Positions 1 to 5,173 of a stretch of 5,173 nucleotides of DNA are shown in pieces. This DNA is from Bdellovibrio sp. ZAP7 (GTDB lineage Bacteria > Bacteroidota > Bacteroidia > Flavobacteriales > Flavobacteriaceae): positions 1-5,173 of the forward strand of contig CALPKO020000140.1 in the NCBI GenBank assembly GCA_943324165.2, in the 5' to 3' direction. How positions within the stretch are numbered: the stretch's first letter is position 1; the number at the start of each line of letters is the position of its first letter. The position numbers and the translations under genes were made by a program. The notes under the pieces were generated by a model. The model did not search any database, was not told the origin of the DNA, and saw only the letters and a program-made list of their open reading frames with translations.

Positions 1-117
1 AATAATTTTTCAATAATGATCATTTAATTCAGACTTCGTTAATTTGGGTTTTCAATAAAAATGGATTTGTTAAAACCGAAAGGTTCGGAAAAAATCAGAA
101 AAAATTCACATTTATCA

Positions 118-149
118 CTTGAATCAGCCAATTATATTATTTATTTTTG
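118..149 (+). promoter_or_regulatory. Bacteroidota-type promoter upstream of the thioredoxin-like gene
   Basis: The octamer TATTTTTG at 142-149 matches the Bacteroidota -7 consensus TAnnTTTG exactly. A TTG at 119-121 lies 20 bases upstream, the usual distance for the -33 element (consensus TTTG; here CTTG). Transcription would be expected to begin a few bases after 149, leaving a leader of roughly 45 bases before the ATG at 200. The match and its placement are seen in the sequence; promoter activity is inferred. It probably serves both plus-strand genes, since no comparable element was seen just before the second one. Confidence 0.5.
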
Positions 150-199
150 CTAAAAAAAATCATTTCACTTTATTTTAAAATATTTAAGACTTTCGTAAA

Positions 200-1708
200 A
201 TGAAAAAAACTTTAATTTTATTTTTATTTTTATCCTAATTTTTTGCTAAATCTCAATCAAATTATGAGATTACAATCAATTTAAAAAATTGTAACGACAC
301 TATTGCATTCCTTACCTACTATCAACTAGATAAGAATTATATTAAAGATACTTGTACTTCGATTAAAAATGGAAAAATCATATTTAAAGGAAACGGGAAA
401 TTAGAAAAAGGAATTTATTCACTAGTTGGTCAAAAAAAAAGCATTTATTTTGATTTTTTTATTGATGACGACACGCAAAAATTAGAAATAAAAAACGATT
501 TAGGTGCTGATAATATTGACGGACTATTTGCCGTTAATTCTCCCCGAGAAAATGATTTTTTTGATTACATCAAGTTCATTAATAAACAAAATAAAGAATT
601 TTTAGAGTATAAAAATAGCCTCCCAATTTTAACGAAAAAAGACACGCTTCTTTTGAACAAAAAGCAAGAAAAGTTAAATGAGTTAATTCAAACTTACGAA
701 GATAATTTTTACAACAAAAACAAAGGGTTTTATATTGGAGATGTGCTCAATCTAAAGACAATAAAACTTTCAAAAACATTACCTAAATCATCAAAAAGAA
801 AAGAAGATCAACTTGCCATTTATGAATATTATAAAAGTCATTATTGGGACAACGTCGATTTTGAAGACGATGCCACAATGCGAAATCCTTTTTTCTTGCC
901 AAAATTAAAAAACTATTTTGATTCAGTTGTTACCAAACATCCAGATTCGGTGTGTGTAGAAATTGATACGATGTTAAACAAAACAAAACCTAATAGTTTG
1001 TTTTATAAGTTATTGCTTGCTCATTTGACCTATTCATATGAAACATCTAAAATAATGGGCTTTGATATCGTCTTCGTTTATATTGTAGATAAATATTTCA
1101 AAACCGGAAAAGCAGAGGGGATTTACGAAGATGATGTCGTTCAAAAAATCATCAAAAGAGCTGATACTGCGAGGCCACTTTTAGTTGGAGCTAAAGCCCC
1201 TGATCTAGCAATGATTAAGGCAAGCGATGGCGAAGCAATAAAAAAAATGGGATTTGAAAATGCCAAAAGCAGTGAGGAAGTAACGAAGGTTTTTTATGAA
1301 AATGAACCTTTGTTAAACAAGATGTTTTATCACCTCAACTCTGTTTCTGCCGATTTTATAATACTGGTTTTTTGGGATGTCGATTGTGGTCATTGCCAAA
1401 AAGAAATTCCTAAGTTAGCCGATTTGTATAATAAATTCAAAAAAGAAAATAAAGACATAAAAGTGTTTGGTGTCTATACTTTGCATGAAATCGATAAATA
1501 TACAAAATATATCAACGAGCATCAACTTAACGATTGGATCAATGTTTATGATGGAGCACACTATAACAATATTAATGTGAAATACGATGTAACATCGACT
1601 CCAGTGATTTATATTTTAGATAAAAATAAAATTATAAAAGCCAAACGAATCGGTGTAGAGCAGATTGAAAGTATTATTACAGAATTAGAAAAACAAAATA
1701 AAAAATAA
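200..1708 (+). pseudogene. Secreted thioredoxin-fold (TlpA-like, DUF4369/DUF5106-type) protein interrupted by an in-frame stop at codon 13
   Basis: The frame from ATG 200 encodes a Flavobacterium-style signal peptide (MKKTLILFLFLS, stop, FFAKSQ), then about 90 residues resembling DUF4369 (roughly 22-110). A helical DUF5106-like region follows (about 208-330; NPFFLPKLKNYFD, LLAHLTYSYE, IMGFD). The C-terminal thioredoxin/AhpC-type domain starts at GAKAPDL (330), with redox motif CGHC (396-399) and a TP cis-proline (Pro468). A roughly 60-residue segment separates the domain start from CGHC. Such proteins act outside the inner membrane as thiol-disulfide oxidoreductases; the substrate is unknown. 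The only defect is TAA at 236-238. After it 489 sense codons are open, with no in-frame ATG before about 877; a TTG at 653 could give 351 residues but would lose the signal peptide and first domain. I therefore call it a recent nonsense pseudogene or a sequence error. Family assignment is by recalled similarity. The next gene starts 20 bases downstream. Confidence 0.75.
236..238 (+). other. Premature TAA stop inside the signal peptide
   Basis: This TAA is codon 13 of the frame that starts at 200 and falls in the hydrophobic core of the signal peptide. A single base change would restore a leucine codon (TTA) and give the ordinary core LFLFLSLFF. Because it is TAA rather than TGA or TAG, none of the well-known bacterial recoding routes (selenocysteine, pyrrolysine) explains it. 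Confidence 0.85.
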
Positions 1709-1728
1709 ATAATATGTTCATTCTATAA

Positions 1729-3291
1729 ATGAGTCTAGAAATTCAAACACAAGTTACCCCAGAAATTGCAGCAAACGACCATTTATTGAAACAGCATTTG
1801 GCAAAAACTTCCAAAATTGCAGCCAATGACATTCAGCATATTTCGATTTTAAAACGTTCAATTGATGCGCGTCAAAAAGCAATAAAAATCAATTTGAAAG
1901 TCAATATTTATTTGCAAGAGGAACAATTTGTTGAAAAAAAAGTCAATTTTCCTCACTATGAAAATGTAGAAAATGCGCAAGAAGTTATCATAGTTGGCGC
2001 AGGACCAGCAGGACTTTTTGCTGCTTTAAAATTGATAGAATTGGGTTTAAAACCTATCGTAATCGAAAGAGGAAAGGATGTTCGTGGTCGTCGAAGAGAC
2101 TTGAAAGCCATTAATATTGACCACATCGTTAATGAAGACTCCAACTATTGCTTTGGCGAAGGCGGAGCGGGCACTTATTCTGATGGAAAACTCTATACAC
2201 GTTCAAAAAAACGAGGTGATATTGACAGAGTTTTAGAATTGTTAGTAGCTTTTGGGGCAACGCCCGATATTTTAATTGAAGCTCATCCGCACATCGGCAC
2301 CAATAAATTGCCTCAAATTATCCAAGACATTAGAGAAAAAATAATTGAATGTGGTGGAAAAGTTTTGTTTGAAACTCGAGTAGTAGATTTTCTTTTGAAA
2401 AACAATGAAATGCAAGGTGTTGTAACCCAAAATGGCGATTCCATTATGGCCAATAACGTCATTCTTGCCACAGGACATTCTGCACGAGATGTTTTTGAAC
2501 TTTTAGACAGAAAGAAAATTTTTATTGAAGCAAAACCATTTGCCTTGGGCGTTCGCGCTGAACATCCACAAGAATTAATTGATAAAATTCAATATTCGTG
2601 TGATTATCGTGGAGAGTTTTTACCACCAGCACCCTACTCTATTGTAAAGCAAGTCAATGGACGAGGAATGTATTCTTTTTGCATGTGTCCGGGTGGCGTC
2701 ATCGCTCCTTGCGCTACTAGTCCAGGTGAAGTCGTAACCAATGGTTGGTCTCCATCCAAAAGAGATCAAGCCACAGCAAATTCTGGCATTGTGATTGAAT
2801 TAAAATTAGAGGATTTTAAGCCTTTTGAAAAATTTGGTGCTTTGGCAGGAATGGAATTTCAAAAAAGCATTGAGCAAAAAGCTTGGCATTTGGCAGGAAA
2901 CTCACAAAAGGTACCAGCGCAGCGAATGGTCGATTTTACGCAAAACAAAATTTCTGTTTCTACACCAAAAACATCTTATGTTCCTGGTACTACTTCAGTA
3001 GAAATGGGACAAGTTTTCCCGGGATTTCTAACCCAAATTTTACGAGAAGGTTTTTCTGAATTCGGAAAATCAATGAAAGGCTATCTCACGAACGAAGCCA
3101 TTCTTCATGCACCAGAAAGTAGAACTTCATCACCAGTTAGAATTCCGAGAGACAATGAAACTTTGGAACATTTACAAATAAAAGGTTTGTATCCCTGTGG
3201 TGAAGGTGCGGGCTATGCTGGTGGAATTATTTCGGCTGCAATTGATGGCGAAAAATGTGCCATGATGATTCGTGCTTCGATTAGAGGTTAA
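1729..3291 (+). CDS. FAD-dependent dehydrogenase of the COG2509 type, exact function unknown
   Basis: This is a complete 520-residue flavoprotein. Residues 1-80 form a small N-terminal domain ending in the family hallmark ILKRSIDARQK (about 40-50). A Rossmann FAD-binding motif GAGPAG (90-95) follows, with the acidic residue of the fold in VIERG. Then come CFGEGGAGTYSDGKLYTR (141-158), a second nucleotide-contact segment LATGHS, the Cys-rich stretch FCMCPGG (Cys318, Cys320), and the C-terminal FAD-closing motif YPCGEGAGYAGG (from 488). Length and motif order fit the 'uncharacterised FAD-dependent dehydrogenase' family; no transmembrane segment or signal peptide is seen, so it should be cytoplasmic. 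The substrate is not known to me. The ATG at 1729 is preceded by an A/T-rich leader without a clear Shine-Dalgarno and by a five-codon reading frame (1714-1728) ending exactly at the start. It lies 20 bases after the thioredoxin-like gene and probably shares its transcript, so nonsense polarity from upstream could reduce its expression (inference). Confidence 0.88.
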   Translation: MSLEIQTQVTPEIAANDHLLKQHLAKTSKIAANDIQHISILKRSIDARQKAIKINLKVNIYLQEEQFVEKKVNFPHYENVENAQEVIIVGAGPAGLFAALKLIELGLKPIVIERGKDVRGRRRDLKAINIDHIVNEDSNYCFGEGGAGTYSDGKLYTRSKKRGDIDRVLELLVAFGATPDILIEAHPHIGTNKLPQIIQDIREKIIECGGKVLFETRVVDFLLKNNEMQGVVTQNGDSIMANNVILATGHSARDVFELLDRKKIFIEAKPFALGVRAEHPQELIDKIQYSCDYRGEFLPPAPYSIVKQVNGRGMYSFCMCPGGVIAPCATSPGEVVTNGWSPSKRDQATANSGIVIELKLEDFKPFEKFGALAGMEFQKSIEQKAWHLAGNSQKVPAQRMVDFTQNKISVSTPKTSYVPGTTSVEMGQVFPGFLTQILREGFSEFGKSMKGYLTNEAILHAPESRTSSPVRIPRDNETLEHLQIKGLYPCGEGAGYAGGIISAAIDGEKCAMMIRASIRG

Positions 3292-3333
3292 AATTACATT
3301 AATCACTTTATTTACAAAAACCTATTTAAAATA

Positions 3334-3397
3334 AAAAAGTTTATTGAATCGAAGCAAAGCCAGAATGGCGAAACAAACGAATTTCAATAAACTTTTT
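3334..3397. terminator. Long composite hairpin between convergent genes, likely bidirectional terminator
   Basis: Arms 3334-3348 (AAAAAGTTTATTGAA) and 3383-3397 are perfect 15-base inverted complements. Inside are TCG (3349-3351) pairing with CGA (3378-3380) and a mini-hairpin GCCA-GAA-TGGC (3359-3369). The outer stem ends in A5/T5 runs, so either strand gives a stem followed by a U-tract. It begins 42 bases after the flavoprotein stop and faces the end of lpdA, which is where a shared terminator would be expected. The 34-base structured loop is larger than in a standard intrinsic terminator. Confidence 0.7.
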
Positions 3398-3410
3398 CTA
3401 ATATCAATTC

Positions 3411-3439
3411 AAAAAAATACAGGTTTTTCAGCAACTGTA
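3411..3439 (-). terminator. Probable intrinsic terminator of lpdA
   Basis: Read on the minus strand, TACAG (3439-3435) can pair with CTGTA (3422-3418), the stem can be extended by two T-A pairs across a bulged C, and seven T residues follow at once (3417-3411). It begins about 20 bases after the lpdA stop codon. The stem is short, so this may act together with the larger hairpin at 3334-3397. Confidence 0.45.
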
Positions 3440-3458
3440 CATTTTTATTAAAGCATTT

Positions 3459-4862
3459 TTATACATGCAAAGCACGATTTTCAGTTGCTGCTAATGCGGC
3501 TTCTTTTATCGCTTCTGCAAAAGTTGGATGAGCGTGGCTCATTCTTGACATATCTTCTGCACTTGCTCTGAATTCCATTGCAGTGACTGCTTCTGCAATT
3601 AAATCAGCGCATCGTGCTCCAATCATGTGAACACCCAAAACCTCATCTGTTTTTTCATCCGCAAGGATTTTTACAAAACCATCTAAATCTCCACTTGCTC
3701 TTGCTCTTCCTAAAGCTTTAAATGGAAAACTTCCCGCTTTGTAAGCGATATTTTTCGCTTTTAATTGCTCTTCTGTTTGTCCAACTGCAGCCACTTCAGG
3801 CCAAGTATATACAACTCCCGGAATCAAATTATAATCGATATGTGGTTTCTGCCCAGCTAAAATTTCGGCTACCATAACGCCTTCTTCTTCGGCTTTGTGT
3901 GCCAGCATTGCTCCCCGAACTACATCGCCAATAGCGTAAATGTTTGAAACGTTGGTTTGCAAATGATCATTGACTTCAATCTGTCCTTTTTCGTTGACTT
4001 TCACACCCGCTTTTTCTGCTGAAAGTCCATCGGTAAATGGACGTCTGCCAACCGAAACTAAAGAATAATCTCCTTCTAATGTAATGGTTTCTCCTTTTGC
4101 GTTTTCTGCTTGAACAGTAACGGCGTCACCATTTCTTTCAACTGATTTCACTTTGTGTGAAACGTAGAATTTCATGCCTTGTTTTTTCAATACTTTGGTC
4201 AGTTCTTTCGATAATGAAGCATCCATTCCAGGAATAATTCTATCTAAATATTCCACAACAGAAACTTGTGCACCTAATCGAAGGTAAACCTGACCTAATT
4301 CGATACCGATTACACCACCACCAATAATAACCAAATGTTTTGGAATTTCTTTCAACTTCAAAGCTTCCGTCGAAGTAATAATTCTTTGTTTATCTATTTT
4401 GATAAAAGGCAAAGAGGAAGGTTTTGAACCAGTAGCAATAATAATATTTTTAGCTTCAACGGTTTCTGAACTACCATCAGCTTTAGTAACTTTTATATGA
4501 TTGGCATCTTCAAAAGAGCCAATTCCATTCAAAACCGTAATGTTGTTTTTGTTCATCAAAAAATTGATTCCACCAACAGTTTGGTCAACCACAGCTTGTT
4601 TTCGAGCAATCATTTTTTCTAGATTTACTTTCACTTCGCCCGAAATTTCAATTCCATTTTCTTCAAAATGCTTAATTTCGTCATAATGATGGGAAGAAGA
4701 AAGCAATGCTTTGGAAGGAATACAACCTACATTCAGGCAAGTGCCTCCTAAAGCAGCATATTTTTCGATGATTGCAGTTGAAAATCCAAGTTGTGCGCAA
4801 CGGATAGCAGATACATATCCGCCCGGACCAGAACCTATAATGACTACGTCGAATGAACTCAT
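3459..4862 (-). CDS. lpdA: Dihydrolipoyl dehydrogenase (E3 component)
   Basis: The enzyme reoxidises dihydrolipoamide to lipoamide with FAD and NAD+. It is the E3 subunit shared by the pyruvate, 2-oxoglutarate and branched-chain 2-oxoacid dehydrogenase complexes and the L protein of glycine cleavage; it is cytoplasmic. The 467 residues are full length for the family. Visible motifs are the FAD Rossmann motif GSGPGG (10-15), redox disulfide GGTCLNVGCIPSK with Cys42 and Cys47, ATGSKPSSLP (143-152), NAD-binding GGGVIG (181-186) followed by VVEYLDRIIPGMD, the second FAD motif AIGDVVRGAMLAHKA, and the dimer-interface HAHPTFAEA with the catalytic His445-Glu450 pair. All expected catalytic residues are present, and these motifs separate it from mercuric and glutathione reductases. 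No E1, E2 or lipoylation gene is adjacent, so it is a stand-alone E3. The ATG at 4862 sets the FAD motif at the usual distance from the N-terminus; its A-rich leader has no Shine-Dalgarno. Confidence 0.96.
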   Translation of the reverse strand: MSSFDVVIIGSGPGGYVSAIRCAQLGFSTAIIEKYAALGGTCLNVGCIPSKALLSSSHHYDEIKHFEENGIEISGEVKVNLEKMIARKQAVVDQTVGGINFLMNKNNITVLNGIGSFEDANHIKVTKADGSSETVEAKNIIIATGSKPSSLPFIKIDKQRIITSTEALKLKEIPKHLVIIGGGVIGIELGQVYLRLGAQVSVVEYLDRIIPGMDASLSKELTKVLKKQGMKFYVSHKVKSVERNGDAVTVQAENAKGETITLEGDYSLVSVGRRPFTDGLSAEKAGVKVNEKGQIEVNDHLQTNVSNIYAIGDVVRGAMLAHKAEEEGVMVAEILAGQKPHIDYNLIPGVVYTWPEVAAVGQTEEQLKAKNIAYKAGSFPFKALGRARASGDLDGFVKILADEKTDEVLGVHMIGARCADLIAEAVTAMEFRASAEDMSRMSHAHPTFAEAIKEAALAATENRALHV

Positions 4863-4899
4863 TTTTGTGTGTTTTAAGTTTTAATTTTAATGACTTGTG

Positions 4900-4907
4900 C
4901 AAAATTA
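4900..4907 (-). promoter_or_regulatory. Probable -7 element of the lpdA promoter
   Basis: On the minus strand the octamer TAATTTTG is an exact match to TAnnTTTG, about 37 bases before the lpdA ATG, which would leave a leader of roughly 30 bases. I see no convincing TTTG -33 element at 19-21 bases upstream, so the call rests on the -7 match and its position only. Confidence 0.45.
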
Positions 4908-4952
4908 AGAAATTTATCTCTAAAATTACTTTTAAATTTGGCACAGTTCGTC

Positions 4953-4982
4953 TAATCACAAAAATCAAATTCATTGTGATTA
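4953..4982. repeat. 9-bp perfect inverted repeat upstream of the lpdA promoter
   Basis: TAATCACAA (4953-4961) and TTGTGATTA (4974-4982) are perfect inverted complements separated by 12 bases. The repeat starts about 45 bases upstream of the lpdA -7 element, where an operator for a dimeric regulator could lie. The halves are TCACA then TGTGA, the reverse order of a Crp/Fnr-type site (TGTGA-N6-TCACA), so I do not assign a regulator. No U-tract follows on either strand, so it is not an obvious terminator. Confidence 0.4.
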
Positions 4983-5118
4983 TTAACGCTGCAAAAAACC
5001 TATAACTTCATTTTAAAGCAAATTACAAGACCACTAATTTAGTAAGTATCCTATATAAACGATGCTTATATTTTATCTATAATACAATTGAATTCGAATG
5101 ATTTAGATAAATATAAAG
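4983..5118. other. Intergenic stretch, nothing assignable
   Basis: Together with the preceding lpdA leader this makes about 300 bases without a gene. Stops are frequent in all frames. The only structure noticed is a weak 8-base pairing, TAAGTATC (5043-5050) with GATGCTTA (5061-5068), which needs one G-U pair. No convincing promoter or RNA gene was seen. Confidence 0.4.
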
Positions 5119-5156
5119 CAATTGATTTTCTTCTTCCAAGAAAACTAAACCAATTG
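5119..5156. terminator. Possible terminator hairpin near the right edge
   Basis: CAATTG (5119-5124) and CAATTG (5151-5156), which is its own complement, flank a 7-base stem TTTTCTT (5126-5132) / AAGAAAA (5138-5144) with loop CTTCC. The two stems are joined by an asymmetric internal loop (1 versus 6 bases). Read on the minus strand it is followed by CTTTATATTT, a poor U-tract. It could end a minus-strand gene lying to the right of the window. Confidence 0.35.
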
Positions 5157-5158
5157 TT

Positions 5159-5173
5159 TCAGAGCAATTTCAA
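5159..5173 (-). CDS. Possible C-terminal tip of a minus-strand gene running off the right edge
   Basis: On the minus strand the last 15 bases read Leu-Lys-Leu-Leu-stop (TGA at 5161-5159), immediately before the hairpin at 5119-5156. A gene ending just ahead of a terminator-like hairpin is plausible, but four codons cannot establish it. Another frame continues from the edge to a TAG at 5147-5145, inside the hairpin. No function can be given. Confidence 0.15.
   Translation of the reverse strand: MKLL

Noticed and set aside
76..88. Small hairpin CCGAA-AGG-TTCGG as a terminator of an upstream gene
   Set aside because: It has only five base pairs, no T-run follows on the plus strand, and no reading frame ending before it could be recognised.
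236..238. Programmed readthrough or recoding at the premature stop
   Set aside because: TAA is not a known bacterial selenocysteine or pyrrolysine codon, and no stimulatory structure is apparent just downstream.
653..655. TTG as the true start of the thioredoxin-like gene
   Set aside because: The same frame is open for 138 codons upstream and contains a recognisable N-terminal domain and signal peptide; TTG 653 is only the first alternative start codon after the premature stop.
1765..1830. Direct repeat encoding IAAND twice (residues 13-17 and 30-34) near the flavoprotein N-terminus
   Set aside because: The two copies differ at the DNA level and lie in a variable N-terminal domain; a five-residue match 17 residues apart is most likely chance.
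1956..2144. Antisense reading frame of 62 codons within the flavoprotein gene
   Set aside because: It lies opposite a strongly conserved FAD-binding region and its translation shows no recognisable family; it is a shadow frame.
2272..2478. Antisense reading frame of 68 codons within the flavoprotein gene
   Set aside because: It lies wholly inside a conserved gene, with no start signals and no recognisable motifs.
3334..3397. Integron attC site
   Set aside because: The stem ends do not show the GTTRRRY/RYYYAAC core sites and there is no integrase or cassette array in the window.
4501..4686. Plus-strand reading frame of 61 codons opposite lpdA
   Set aside because: It is antisense to a complete lpdA and has low-complexity Ser/Phe/Ile-rich content; it is a shadow frame.
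4681..4974. Minus-strand reading frame of 97 codons overlapping the start of lpdA
   Set aside because: It reads lpdA in another frame plus its leader, would run across the lpdA promoter, and resembles no protein family.

Overview
The window looks like ordinary chromosomal DNA from a Bacteroidota species, most likely Flavobacterium or a close relative. The evidence is the strong A+T richness, A-rich leaders without clear Shine-Dalgarno sequences, TAnnTTTG-type -7 promoter elements, and the protein families present (a DUF4369/DUF5106-like thioredoxin-fold protein typical of Flavobacteriia). The genus is an inference from style and remembered families, not from a search.

Layout: 1-199 is an upstream intergenic stretch with a good Bacteroidota-type promoter (118-149). 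From 200 to 1708 on the + strand runs a reading frame for a secreted, thioredoxin-fold (TlpA-like) protein. It begins with a typical signal peptide, but codon 13 is TAA (236-238). The frame then stays open for the remaining 489 sense codons, so this is best read as a gene interrupted by one nonsense change. Starting it at the TTG at 653 would discard the signal peptide and the whole N-terminal domain. Twenty bases later, on the same strand, comes an intact 520-residue FAD-dependent dehydrogenase of the COG2509 type (1729-3291), probably in the same transcript. The gap 3292-3458 separates this pair from a convergent gene. It holds a long composite hairpin (3334-3397) usable as a terminator in both directions and a second small terminator for the minus-strand gene. 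Dihydrolipoyl dehydrogenase (lpdA, 3459-4862, minus strand) follows, complete with all catalytic residues and a likely promoter at 4900-4907. The last 311 bases (4863-5173) are mostly intergenic. They contain a 9-bp inverted repeat upstream of the lpdA promoter and a hairpin near the right edge that may end a minus-strand gene lying outside the window.

How the genes relate: all three products are redox proteins (thioredoxin fold, flavoprotein, flavin disulfide reductase), but they do not form a recognisable pathway. LpdA is the E3 subunit shared by 2-oxoacid dehydrogenase complexes and the glycine cleavage system, and none of its partners is in the window. I see no mobile element, CRISPR array, RNA gene, defence system or secondary-metabolite cluster. 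The observation most worth checking is the in-frame stop inside the signal peptide; the convergent-gap hairpin comes next.
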